From positions 1,364,001 through 1,428,000 of the forward strand of contig JAZAYU010000086.1 of the NCBI GenBank assembly GCA_038501625.1: 64,000 nucleotides of DNA, written 5' to 3'. The notes below the pieces were generated by a model, which was not told the DNA's origin, did no database searches, and saw only the letters and a list, made by a program, of their open reading frames with translations. The stretch comes from Corbicula japonica. Taxonomy: Eukaryota; Mollusca; Bivalvia; Venerida; Cyrenidae. Positions within the stretch are counted from its first letter, which is position 1, and the number at the start of each line of letters is the position of its first letter. A program made the position numbers and the translations under genes. Below, in pieces: positions 37,446-48,539 of this stretch.

Positions 37446-37837
37446 TCATTTAATCAATCAACAATCCTTTTCATTATATAATCCAAGTATACCAGTCTAT
37501 ACCTTACAATATGTATACCAATTGGAAACTAAATAACACACACCTTTTCGTTGCTTAACTGGTCGCCATCTTGCGGACTACCACTATTTGGTACAGGGCA
37601 GCTGTTACATGACAGTGTAGATGTTTGTTCCATAAATTATAAAGAGGCTTGTACACTAATATTTGGTGTTTCGCCATCTGCGTGCGTGTTTTGACATAGC
37701 AAATCTGTAATAAACTGATTCAAATAGTCAAATAATATGTATTCTTTGAAACGTACCAGGTGACTCTCAATTAAAGGAAAGAAAAAAGTGTAGATGCGCG
37801 TATTCTTCATCTGTCATCTTTATTTCACTATTTTTAG

Positions 37838-37981
37838 CATCATCAACATATTCCAAAAGGTTACATATCAGGTAAATACCGGCTAATGGACACAATGGGT
37901 ATTGAAGAAACAGAAGGCAAAGGATTTTGTATTCAAGATATTATTTACTTGATGCAAGGAAACATACCAGCTAATTATAAG
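37838..37981 (+). CDS. IFI44-like exon with the G3 motif
   Basis: Forty-eight codons between TATTTTTAG and GTAAATAAG. It carries RLMDTMG, equivalent to the Walker-B/G3 DxxG, and ends in NIPANYK, where the next exon continues FQPGRPIKP in the family order. Confidence 0.75.
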
Positions 37982-40900
37982 GTAAATAAGTTCGCATGGC
38001 GTTTATATCAAAGTAGCAGCACCATTATCATGTTTTGGGGATAATATTGACGTATTCCTTTAATCTGATATTGATACATATATTATTATATTATTTTCAA
38101 TTCACATGCTTAGTCCAACCGAACCAGCGATAGTTTATTTTTATGCAATATGACATAGTATGATGAGTTTTTAACATATGCAATATGCATAACAGGAATT
38201 ACCACATCTAGAAACATCAGCATCCCCACACAGCGCAGCTAAGAAGAGTAAGTTTCCTTCATATTTTAAAACAGGAAATTACTTTTTTCAATAAAAATTG
38301 ACACTATAATCATTAAAATAACAACAAATTATATGATTATCAATTTTCTTACCTAACGAAAATGATGTCAAATTTTAAGAAATGTAATTATTTAAATAAT
38401 AGCTATACCATTGACAATAAATAACAGTTACTTTTTCCCATGTAAAATATATTTTTATTAATCAGTGGATACATATTGGACTAGTTATTATTGGGCCAAT
38501 GGTAGTCATAATTGCCGGATGCCTGAAGCCAATGTCTTAATATGATTGTTTGAGGGCAAATAAAAATCATGCCAATATTCAATCAACTGATTACTGGCAA
38601 TTTTATTGATTAATAAAATACCCATAGCTCTGGGAAGATTAGGTGTCAACTCTGATTTAAATGTCTGGCAATCTTCATTCAGCCTATAGTAGTGACCTGG
38701 CCGGTACATTAAATAACCTACCAAAGAGATGCATATATGCAGGTTTTTTGTTTTGAGTACAAAAACAAGATATTCCTACACACTGTTGCAGTCAACTCTC
38801 TTGTTCATCCAATCTTAATATAGTTTTATATCCAAATGAGTTTACATCCTCACACGTTCTGTATAATAATTTAATAATAAAATGGCGCACAAAGAAACTC
38901 TTAATAGAATTATAAGAATATGATAAATTAGTTACGATTTTTTTCAATCCTGTTAAACACTTCTGCACAAACTTCGAATCAGACAATATAAGAGACATAC
39001 AATCAGTATTCACAATATGTCAATTTATTCCAAAGTTGTACCATCATTTAAAATGCAGTGCACCTATTTAAATATTTAATGTTAACATGTGTCGTTTTTA
39101 GCATAATATGACAGAAAGAGTTTTTATTTAATCATTTTAAAACAATTTTTACAGTTGCCCTGAAATTTATTGTAAAATTCTTTAAAAATTAATTTAAGTT
39201 TGGTTAATTTGAAAACAATTGGGAGGCAGCTTACATTTAAAGCAGCATCTTTAAAGATGAAGCTTGTAAACATAATATATTAACTGCTCAAACCCTATGT
39301 TATCTTAATATATTTTTGCAAAATACAAAACGCATCTATTGTGTTCAAACCTTTCAAATAATGTGGTTTACATATTCTGCCTATGAACATTTATTCATTC
39401 TTGTGTTTTTTTTTCAACTGTGAAATATTATTAGTTAATGTGGAGAGTTTATGGTTTATGCTTTCAAAAAAACATTTTACCCATTTAGTCCCGGAAAGTA
39501 CACCTTTCATATTATCATGATGTGTAATCCTATTAAACTGAACTAAAATGTCTTTCATTAAAATTGTGATAAGTTTCAAAGAGGATTAGCGAGAGCATTT
39601 TTGCACTTTGATCCAAAGGTCCACTGAAAATTATATCACGTGTTTTACGCTATTTGCTTATTTGTTTAAAGTTAATTGATATTATATTCAATATGTTATT
39701 AGATGTATTATTAGAGTTGTGTAACGTCGTTTCTTTTGTATGGTTTCGAAAGAAAACACAGACATTGATGTTTATATTCACATTTTATACTAAGTGTTTT
39801 TTACTTATAGTTTCAACCCGGCCGACCCATAAAACCGCAAGATCAGGGTTTCGTTGCACAACCAACGTTAAAGGACAAGCCGCAGTGCGTCGTCATAGTT
39901 CAAGATTCAAATGTGTTAGATCTTGAAGCAGTCTCAGACGATGCTAAAAGGAAGTTACTCGAACTTCAGGGTTATGTAAGGAAAAACGGTAGGTCATGTT
40001 TTCCTTTTCACACAAAGTCACAAAAGCCGTTAAAATATGGCCTACACTTGTGAAACACAACTCGTAATTTACCTCTAAGTTTATATATTCATCACAAACG
40101 ATGATTGCACAGGGCACGGCCAATTTTGAAATTACCTGGTAGCCCTATAAGATACATGTACCAGAATTTGTGTCTGGAATTTCAGACTTTCTTTCAGTGT
40201 TTTGTTGACTTTAACGCCGACTCTTTGCTTATATTTGGACGATAACGATACAGAGTAAGCACATGATTATCTCATTTTTCCCATACTATTCCACAGCACG
40301 ACTCCTTATTACGAAAATAAAAGGCTATATTACGTTTTCTACGTTATTCTTTAAAACTATCTGTAGTTTCAAACAGAAAGGTTAATAAAATGGTACCTTA
40401 CAGCGCTCTGCATGCCCCGTGATTAACCCATCTACATTTTATCATTATGCTCACCACTTTGGTTCCACGACGGCGGCACGGGGTTCAGAGTTCATTAAGG
40501 TTTATACGGAAATCTTGTACAAGAACCTAGAATCTAAATCTGTTTCCTTTATCTCTTTCATCGTGTTCTTGCTGATTTGACTCCAGGTGCTCTGATATCG
40601 GTTAGATCATTGAATATCCGACAATGCTATTAACATTTTATGTTGTATGTTTGTGTACTTTTGCATGCAACATTGTGGAAAGGTGAAATATGCATATCAG
40701 GAATCGCCACATTCAGAAAAAACAGCATCCCCACACAGTCAAGAAGAAGAGAGGGGGGGGGGGGAGAGCATGGTTAATAAAATGATCAGTTTCAAAAAAG
40801 ACACCACTAACAAAAAACAAAAATGAGAACCCGAGGGGTTACCGCCTTGGAACGGTCAGTGGCAAATCAAATTGCCACTGGGGGTTTAAACCAGGTTCTA

Positions 40901-43900
40901 GGGTGCACCAACCTCACACTTGCCCCAACAGGTTCTCATATCAACAAACAAGTACAAGTTGTCTTGGTGAAAAAACTCCAACCCACTTATCGGCTTAACA
41001 ATGTTGCATGCAAAAGCACACAAACATATAAAACATAAGAAGCTAAGAGCATTGCAAAGCCGAAGGGGCGGGTACTCAATGATCTTACCGAGACCAGAGC
41101 TCCTTGAGTAAAATCAGCAAGAACACGATGACAGGGATAAAAGAAACAAATCGAGCTTCGAGGTTCTTTTAAGAAAAGATTTCCCCATAAACGGTAGTCA
41201 GAACAGGCTCAATCAAACCGAGCCTGCAATATTTTCATATTTGTCGTGTTCGATGGTCTTCAAAGTTCCCTTTTCATCCATTTTATAAACTCTTAAACCC
41301 CTGCCACCGTCGTGCAACCAAAGAGGTAAGCATAATGATCAACTGTAGAAGGGTTAATCACCAGGCCTGCAGAGCGCTGTAAAATATCATGTTGGTAACC
41401 TTTCTTTTTAAATTTACAGATGGTTTTTACGAATAACCGGGAGAAATTAACACTGCCTTTTATCTTTTTAAGTTTATAAATTAAATCAACATAAAAACAG
41501 GCTGTGAAATACCTTGTTGCAAAAGTGTTTTTTAACTGCACTTGTATTTATGAATTAGATCTGGGTATCGGCGATAAAACTTGCAAAAGGTTTTCCTTAA
41601 TTTGTGATACCGATAACCTTGTTTAAAAAGTTTTTCTGTAATGCAAAGATTACGTTCATTGAAAACATTAACTTCGTTGCAAGCTCTTGAAAAGCGAACA
41701 AGCTGTGAGATATAAACCACATAAGATGTTGCACGGGGAACATCGCCGTCTAAAAACGGAAAATTTACTATATTAAAATTAAAATAATCTCTTTATCATA
41801 AATTTTAGTAGTGACATAACCATTTTCAATGGACAGATTTAGATCGAGAAAGTTTGCTTGCTTTTCTGAAGTGTTCGCTTTATTAAGTTGTAGTTCTTTA
41901 GGATAAATCTTATTAACCAGTAATGGATAATGGTTATTGTCTATATTTAATAAATCATCAAGGTACCTCAAGGTGTTGTTAAAAGCTGTAATTATATCAT
42001 CTTGATATTCAGTAGAAAGAGATAATATAAAGTCTCTTTCATAACAGTATAAAAACATATCAGCAACAAGGGGTGCACAATTAGTACCCATAGGGATGCC
42101 TATTACTTGTTTATAAATAGAGGTACCGATTCTAACATAAATATTATCCAGTAAGAAAGTTAGCGACTCTATAAGGTCTTGACAAGTCCATATGGTATAA
42201 TTATCATAAGAACTATCTGTAAAAATGCCCTATGTTTATTACAAGCGATGAAGGTTTTATTTTCTCTAGCAAACGTTTTTTTGCAATGAGACTGGTTAGC
42301 TTGTCTTTTATTAAATTATGATAGAGCGAAGTGTATAATGTTGAGAAATCATAAGTAGACAAACAGAATGCCCGAAAATTGTTTTATTTAAGCTTTTTCA
42401 AAACGTCATTTGAATTTTTAATCGACCAAAATAAGTTTTTGCCAGAAGTTTCAAAAACCTTATCACAATACCTAATTACATGTTCTTTTATAGCTGTAAG
42501 AGTTAAGTGGCTTGACTGACTGTTCCAATGCGGTAACCCCTCGGGTTCACATGTTATAAATTGTAAAGTGCTACCTTAAAATTAAAGTTTAAAAATTACA
42601 ACAGTTACTGTATGTTTCTTACAGATTTTAAAGTATTTTAACCAGATTTATCGATATTCAGCTTTGCAGATTTCAGAACATCGGCCAGTATCTCATCATG
42701 AAATCTTTTCTAAGTCAGGAAGATGATTTTCTAAATATTGTGCAAGATTCAGGTTAAACTTACGTACCTTAAAAAAACGTCTGTAAATTCAAACAGAATG
42801 GTTACCAACTTGATGTTCTACAGTGATCTGCTTATCTGGTGATTAACCCATCTACATATGCTCATTATGTTTTTTTTCTTGTAATGAATATGTAGCAATT
42901 TACTGGTGATTTTTATAATAAAACACTTTTTGAAATTGCAAAAAATTGATCTCGTCTCTATTTCTTACTGGATAATATCTATAATATATTTAGAAACATC
43001 CATATAGAGATGCGTAATACTGATAATGTACATGTACACCTTTTGATGGTAATTTGTTATTTGTTGTTGTATATGAGACATATTTATGAAGTCTCTCACT
43101 TAACGAATGAAACAGGAATTGCAGGGCTAGGCGCTGTCGCCGTGACGGTGCGGGTTCGCTCCCCGCTAGGGACACTATCATATTATTTCTACGTGCTTAT
43201 ATTTTACTCAATAGTTCTGTTTATTGATTGGAGAAACATAAGGGCCAAGGTTTTCGTGTTTTTTTTTGACAGGATAGGCTGGACACTATGCCAGTCTTTT
43301 TAAATCATGCATGCTCAGACCGAGAACAAAACCAGCAGTGCCAAGGCGACAGCGCCAGAGAATGTCATTAAATTCTCCGAAAAGGTTGTGCAAACAACTA
43401 CTGCGTTATGTAAAACCAGTGCATAATTTATACTGATGGCACATACCCGCATTTTCTTTAGTTAAAACAAATTATGTCACGCGAAATAACAAAGTACACT
43501 TTACTTCGTATAAAGAATTGAAAGGAGGTACACATGGAACGCTGCGGATCACGACGGAGAGAATCATATAAATAATATTATGTTATATAAGGTATCTAAA
43601 TATAGAGTTTTAAATACTTATGTTGCTTAATTTTTCAACTGTTACTCTTTCAATTTTCAGTGGTTCCGATAGTGTTAGTGTTGACCAAAGTTGATGAATT
43701 GTGTAAAGAGGATGACATAGAGATTACAGATATCTACAACAGTCATCGGATATATACCGTAGTGGTTAGAGCAAGTCAGCTTTTCGGAGTTCCGGTATTA
43801 AATGAGAGCCGCATTTTTTTAAATAATAATAACGCTTAAGTGGAATAAAAAAATCAAGCAAGTTAAGAACTGCCTCTTACGGTTTTAATGGTATCTGAGC

Positions 43901-46493
43901 CATCCATCTTGAGACGGTTAAACTTGTTTGTTATATGCATTTCCATTATTGCCATGAACAGGCTCAATCAAACCGAGCCTGCAATATTTTCATATTTGTC
44001 TTGTTCGGTGGCTTTCAAAGTTCCATTTTCATCTATTTTAATATCAAAGAAGCGTTGTTTGCGCCGTATGGCGGCTGTAAAAAGCAGGGATGGCAACGAT
44101 TATTCGAGTAACCGAGTGCTCGACCGATCTTCCGAGTATCGAGTATTAAATCTTCTACTCGAGTACTCGGATAAAAAAAATTCAAATAAAAATGAAATCT
44201 ATTTTTGTTCAACATTCGTTTGATATAACATGCTTGAGAATTGGAAAGACTTTTGGGCATAGTTTACCCACTTTTATCAGCCTTAATGTGTAAATATCTT
44301 GAGACTGGATTTTAATATAACAACTACTTAACTTTGCATTTGGCGTTGTCTGTGATATGCAGGATTTATATTCTAAGATCCCCTGTCAAAATTCTATTCT
44401 GTTTAGTTCCGCCCATTGTTTTCTCGTTAAGGGCAAACCCATTCTTTTATCTAGGGACCATACGCCGCTGAACATGCAATGGTATTAATCTGAAAAAACC
44501 GAATTGAAGGTTCCATGTTTACCGCCATATGCACACCATCATTTGGGAAAGTCAAATCACAGGAACCTGAATTTCTTCCAAAAATCACGCCGATCCCATA
44601 TATATGACGTTTGACCCTATATACATATATAATAAACTCAAGGAGTGAAACGGATTCGTACCCACCCATTAACCCGTTATAAGAATTTTCCAGCTACAGC
44701 CTTGTTCAAATGTTTTCGCTGGTCAAACATTTGAACAAAATAAAAATCCGTTATTAGCAATCATAGCGCTTCAATAAAAGTCATTCTGGAGTGGGCTGCC
44801 AAACGTTTGTTTCATCCTTTATTTTGTCGTCCACTCCATTGCGTGCAACCACTCATTAATTATACACCGGGGGAAATGAAAATAATATTTTTGAAATATG
44901 AAAAAACATGATACTACTGTATTTATTGTTTAAATATATATTAATGTTTTGTAATATAAATTTAATGTGTTCAATGTGTTATTCGTTCGTTTCAATAAAA
45001 TGAAATGTAAAAATAACATACAGGAAAAACAGAAAGCTGGGTTTTCCGTAGGTTGCACTAAAGTAAAAACTCAAATCCCATATGGCGATTGTAAATTGCC
45101 GATCTCCAATGTCAAATAAATATGCGTTATACCATCTTGTTTGCAAACTCACCACATTAACCCATGAATGTGTACGTTTTATCTATGACAAATCAACAAC
45201 AAATATGCTTGTTGAACATTACTGCGTTCTGACCTTTGTGGTCCTATTTGAAACGCGGTATCGCATGAACATTGCAACAACGTTATTGGTAGATCGCTTT
45301 TATGAATAAAATGTAGGGATGTAGGGATGTAGTCAATCCCATTTCCTTTACTCCTCTTTATAGCCATACAACTTACTGATTAGTATATTTAAACGGCATT
45401 TTTGTGGTTTTAATACAATCAGAAACGAACAAAGCATTTTCACCGCATTTGCAAACAGAAACCGGAAATAGAGTTTTTCGGAATTCCCATTCTCCCCGAT
45501 GTAGAACTAAATGACGTCACGCAATGGAGTGGACGACAACAATCTCCTTCGCAGAGTTGTCGTTCCTTACACTCACTTTACACCTCTGCGAAAGGCTCAT
45601 TGTCAAGTTTTTTGACCAAACTAAGAAGCTTCGTTGTATACACTCATAATTATGAATTTGAAAGCCTGTGGTATAACAAATGACAGAAATCGTCACTATC
45701 TTTCATTAAAACCGAAGAAACCCAAGCTATTTTAAATATATTTAGTGAACTATTTTGTTGAGCCAAAGTAAACGTAGTTGAAAGTAGTCCCAGCCTATAA
45801 CAGAGGTGAATGTATATGAGCCGATAGTGTTAGAGAGTGGGACGACAAAATAAAAACGAAACAAACGTTTGATAACCGATTCCAGAATGATTATTATTAT
45901 GCTATGATTGCTTATAATTGATTTTCATTTTGTTCATTTGTGTTCACTCCGTGTCAATGCTGCAGCTGGAAAATTCTTATAACGGGTTAGTGGGTGGGAT
46001 ACGAATCCGTTGCATTCCTTGTGTTTATTATATATGTATATAGGGACAAACATAATAGATGTGGGATCGGGGTGATAATTGAAAGAAATTCAGGTTCCTG
46101 TGGCCAAATTGTACTATTTTTCAACCCGGGGCTATGCGGCGTTGGCAGTAATATGCATATCTATTACTGTTCATAAATAGGCTCAATCAAATCGAGCCTG
46201 CAATGATTTCATATTTGTCGTGTTCGACGGTTTCCCTTTTCATCTATTTAAATATTTAATATGCTAGCAATGTCTGTTTTTAATTATTTTTTGGCAAACT
46301 TTAAACATTACACATAGACTATAGACAAAAAGTTGTTTTGTTGTTTCAGGTAATGAACATATTCCCGGTGCAAAACTATAGCTCAGAAACTCATCTTGAT
46401 GACAACGTTGATATTTTGCTTCTGTTGGCTCTCAAAGGAATACTCGACATGGCTTACGACCAACTGGAACGTTTGGACGACCAACATCGTTAG
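37838..46493 (+). CDS. IFI44-like GTPase, four 3' exons (partial, possibly inactive)
   Basis: Exons at 37838-37981, 39811-39988, 43661-43794 and about 46350-46493 read as the C-terminal part of the IFI44/IFI44L family: DTMG (G3) in KYRLMDTMGIEE, the DIIYLMQGNIPANYKF block, KPQCVVIVQDSN, VPIVLVLTKVDE (G4, TKxD) and the C-terminal FPVQNYSSETHLDDNVDIL. Family members are interferon-linked GTP-binding proteins in vertebrates and are expanded in bivalves. The first three junctions are GT-AG and phase-compatible. The fourth is not: canonical splicing (donor 43795, acceptor 46349) inserts one extra G and reaches TAG at 46380, whereas alignment to the family wants the frame from 46351. The P-loop exon was not found and may lie in the 500-N gap or be lost. 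Retroelements fill the introns. Confidence 0.75.
38440..39020 (-). other. Intronic stretch with two unassigned minus-strand frames
   Basis: Frames of 73 residues (38792-39013) and 72 residues (38506-38724) have balanced composition, including CLTGLKKIVTNLSYSYN and LPRAMGILLINKIASNQ. I recognise no family, see no matching splice sites and cannot tell whether they are exons, transposon debris or chance. Confidence 0.2.
39811..39988 (+). CDS. IFI44-like exon, central GTPase segment
   Basis: Acceptor TTACTTATAG, donor G|GTAGGT, phase 0 in and phase 1 out, with no stop in 59 codons. CVVIVQDSNV is the beta-strand preceding the G4 region. Confidence 0.8.
40395..40690 (+). mobile_element. 3' end of a Penelope-like element, plus orientation
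   Basis: CAGCGCTCTGCATGCCCCGTG through TGGTTCCACGACGGCGGCACGG, then TGCTCTGATATCGG and TTGCATGCAACATTG. The segment is mirrored by 40985-41385, so two 3' ends face each other tail to tail. Confidence 0.6.
40752..40770. repeat. Poly-G tract
   Basis: An uninterrupted G run (about 12 bases) within GAGAG-type purines; a likely site of sequencing-length error. Confidence 0.8.
40985..42540 (-). pseudogene. Penelope-like reverse transcriptase remnant inside the IFI44-like intron
   Basis: Minus-strand frames in family order: an upstream YCDKVFETSGKNLFW block; motif A DFSTLYTSLYHNLIKDKL; motif B MGTNCAPLVADMFLYCYE; the catalytic YLDD in RYLDDLLNI; FLDLNLSIENGYV; then VYISQLVRFSRACNEV, QGYRYHKLRKTFCKF and SAGLVINPSTVDHYAYLFG at the end. 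Several frameshifts and stops separate the pieces (for example near 42200 and 41765), so it is dead. The core resembles Penelope-like elements; another non-LTR clade cannot be excluded without a tree. It sits antisense within the intron between exons ending at 39988 and starting at 43661. Confidence 0.75.
43115..43180 (+). other. Partial tRNA-like 3' half
   Basis: CGCCGTGACGGTGCGGGTTCG followed by CTCCCCGC has a B-box-like core and a possible T-stem (GCGGG/CCCGC), but no convincing A-box or acceptor pairing. It may be a SINE fragment. Confidence 0.25.
43661..43794 (+). CDS. IFI44-like exon with the G4 motif
   Basis: Acceptor CAATTTTCAG, phase 1 in. It encodes VPIVLVLTKVDELCKEDD and ends in SQLFGVP before GTATTA. 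Beyond the donor the frame reaches a stop at about 43836. Confidence 0.8.
44084..44230. mobile_element. hAT-like terminal fragment
   Basis: CAGGGATGGCAACGATTATTC, followed by repeated CGAGTA/TACTCG motifs, matches the usual style of hAT-type termini. No second terminus or target duplication was located. Confidence 0.4.
44450..46145. mobile_element. Fold-back element with interrupted long inverted arms
   Basis: The block at about 44555-44845 (GAACCTGAATTTCTTCC, GAAACGGATTCGTACCCACCC, CCGTTATAAGAATTTTCCAGC, TTTTGTCGTCCACTCCATTGC) reappears reverse-complemented at about 45510-46110. The right arm is interrupted near 45537-45838. The interior (about 44850-45500) encodes nothing recognisable. The right outer end runs into a copy of the 150-bp hairpin repeat. 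Confidence 0.7.
46115..46255 (+). mobile_element. Full copy of the roughly 150-bp hairpin-rich repeat
   Basis: It starts TTCAACCCGGGGCTATGCGG, holds the palindromes GGCAGTAATATG...TATTACTG and AGGCTCAATCAAATCGAGCCT, and ends with TTTCATATTTGTCGTGTTCG and TTTCATCTA. The copy lies about 95 bp upstream of the last IFI44-like exon. Confidence 0.75.
46350..46493 (+). CDS. IFI44-like terminal exon
   Basis: Acceptor TTGTTTCAG at 46349. The family frame starts at 46351 and gives VMNIFPVQNYSSE through RLDDQHR and TAG at 46491-46493, the expected end of the family. One base is in excess at the junction. Confidence 0.75.
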   Translation, partial: VMNIFPVQNYSSETHLDDNVDILLLLALKGILDMAYDQLERLDDQHR

Positions 46494-48123
46494 ACATCAT
46501 TACATTTAATGTCATCCTGTGTCATCCGGTATAAAATTTAGCCACGTGCGGGTTAAAATTTGATATATGTGAGCTATCACATAAGGTTATAATGTAAAAA
46601 AAGTTTTATAAAAAGACATAACTTACATAATAATTATCTATAATATATCTTTTGAAATTGTATCAAGACTAGAATCTACGTGTATTTTAATGAGTGTAAA
46701 TGAACAGAGTATGCTTAGGTTAATATGCATGCGTGCTTACCATAAGTAGAATTACCCCCAACAGAGTTGCAATATCCATTTGTGATCTAATTCTTTTATT
46801 TAATGATTAAATGTGTTGTTTTAAAACAGATTTGTTAATAAATAAATGCTGATCAGAATACTTTATTTTGCCAAGTTGTAGTATGTGTTCTAATATTCTA
46901 GTAATACCTGATTAAAGAGATTTTGATACGGTTGTGGTTGTTTTAATATATATTAAGATTTTATTAGTGAACATGGTGATCATGTGTCAGTTATAAAACT
47001 AACTGATATTTAGTAAGTGCACACCGAGTTGTTGGTGATTGTGAAAAGTCACAATTAATGCAGTGCTGCTTGAAATCGTACTCGTGTACATGTCCAGGTT
47101 TTATAAAATGATTCAAAAGTACCGATGATAGAAAATAATGTTTTATATACCTCGTATTAGAATGGAAAGTAAAAATGTCAGGTAAATGATAAGAAATAAA
47201 CATTATATAATATACAGTAAAAAAAGATGACCATTGTAGCCCTCAGCGCTCACCTGGAGATAACAATACCCACAAAATATCAAAGAACAGCTTCACAAAT
47301 TAACGAAAATTTTAAATTATAAAACATTTTGAAGTCGTCGGCAAGGTCCTTTGCATAATGGAGAAATGCACAATCCAAAGCTCGAACAAATTTGGTAGAA
47401 GGCAGATTTGGAAAATGTTTTCAAATGTGCTTTCTTTATACATATATAAGTAGAAAAAAAAACGTACACCCTGTTTTTTTAACGAAACAATATGGATTAA
47501 AAATCATTTGTAGATATCACAAACGGAACAATTCTTTTAAACATTTTGAAATTTGGCCCAGTTTCTCGTCAGATTAAAAAAACAACAACTTTACAATGTT
47601 TGTCTATGTTCAACTTTTTAAATGGGTGTACCATGTTAGAATTGGAAAACTTACTACGTGTACTTGTATAAATACTATATCCCTTTAATTAATACTTCCC
47701 CCATATTTTATTTTAACTATGCAAGTTTTCTCAGTATTGATGAATTTTTTAATTAAGCTTGTAAACGTTGAGTATATTTTATTAAACTAAAAAAATCAAT
47801 TAGCTCTAATTCAAAGTTTTTTTCCCTCTTTTTCTCTCTTAAAGACAGATTCGGAAAATCTATAATCCAGTCTGTGGTTACCAGTATGCAATATGGTGCT
47901 ATAATGCTGACAATTATCCTAGTAATTGCGTCATAAGTACAAAACAAATTTGTCACAAGTGTGCCGAAAGCTTTACATCCACTGTACTATTACTTTTAAA
48001 GTTTTCTTCTGTTCAAGCTTTCAAACTCGAATTACTGTTCTGGGATTTGTTTTTACTTTATGGATAACTTGATTTTCAACAGTAAAGTAGCTGAAATGAC
48101 GTATTCACTTTAATAGCTGTTAC
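46494..48123. other. Intergenic, no gene seen
   Basis: 3' flank of the IFI44-like gene (AATAAATAAATG near 46837 may serve polyadenylation) followed by AT-rich sequence without a recognisable frame. Confidence 0.5.
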
Positions 48124-48253
48124 CTTTTGGCATTATCTAGAATCATCATGACAGATGTGTCCAGCACACCCAGAGTCTCATAATGATGACGATCAGCGTT
48201 GCCTATGAGGTAGTCGAACACTGCCGTATCTATGATGTCTAGTAACCTCGGAC
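48124..48253 (-). CDS. FAM20-like secretory-pathway kinase, catalytic-loop exon (isolated)
   Basis: The minus-strand peptide [25 protein letters not shown] continues to [10 protein letters not shown]. It matches the FAM20 catalytic core (DFLIGNxDRHHYE and the metal-binding Asp in LDN). FAM20 kinases act in the Golgi lumen, phosphorylating secreted proteins or glycosaminoglycan xylose. The exon is bounded by TAAG acceptor (48254-48258) and AAAAG|GTAACA donor, phase 2 out. The acceptor lacks a good pyrimidine tract, the usual Gly after DN is Ala, and no neighbouring FAM20 exons were found within reach, so this may be a relic of a duplicated gene. Family identity is strong, activity doubtful. 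Confidence 0.65.
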
Positions 48254-48434
48254 CTTAGCTGTACAGTGGGTTCTTTAATGACACTTTAATTAAGAATCAG
48301 CCGTAGCTGCATTTTTTTACTTGGGCAAAAAGTACTTAGCTATTTCAGAGACCATATGTTTCTCGTCTTCACAATAACGCTGATCAACTGAGATGTAGAT
48401 ATTACTTCCAAGTCTGTCACATTCGTCAGGGTAA

Positions 48435-48522
48435 AAACTCATTTTCATAATGTTAATGATCAACGTTGCCTATGAGGTAGTCGAAAGCAGCGATATCTAT
48501 GTTGTCAAGTGATCTGGTACCT
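48435..48522 (-). pseudogene. Second, broken copy of the FAM20-like exon
   Basis: About 270 bp upstream on the same strand the exon is repeated: SLDNIDIAAFDYLIGNV, but the DRHH loop reads D-H-stop-H because of a TAA, and no LDN block follows. The acceptor context (ACTAAG) is conserved between the copies, so the duplication included flanking intron. Confidence 0.7.
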
Positions 48523-48539
48523 TAGTTGTACTCTTGATT

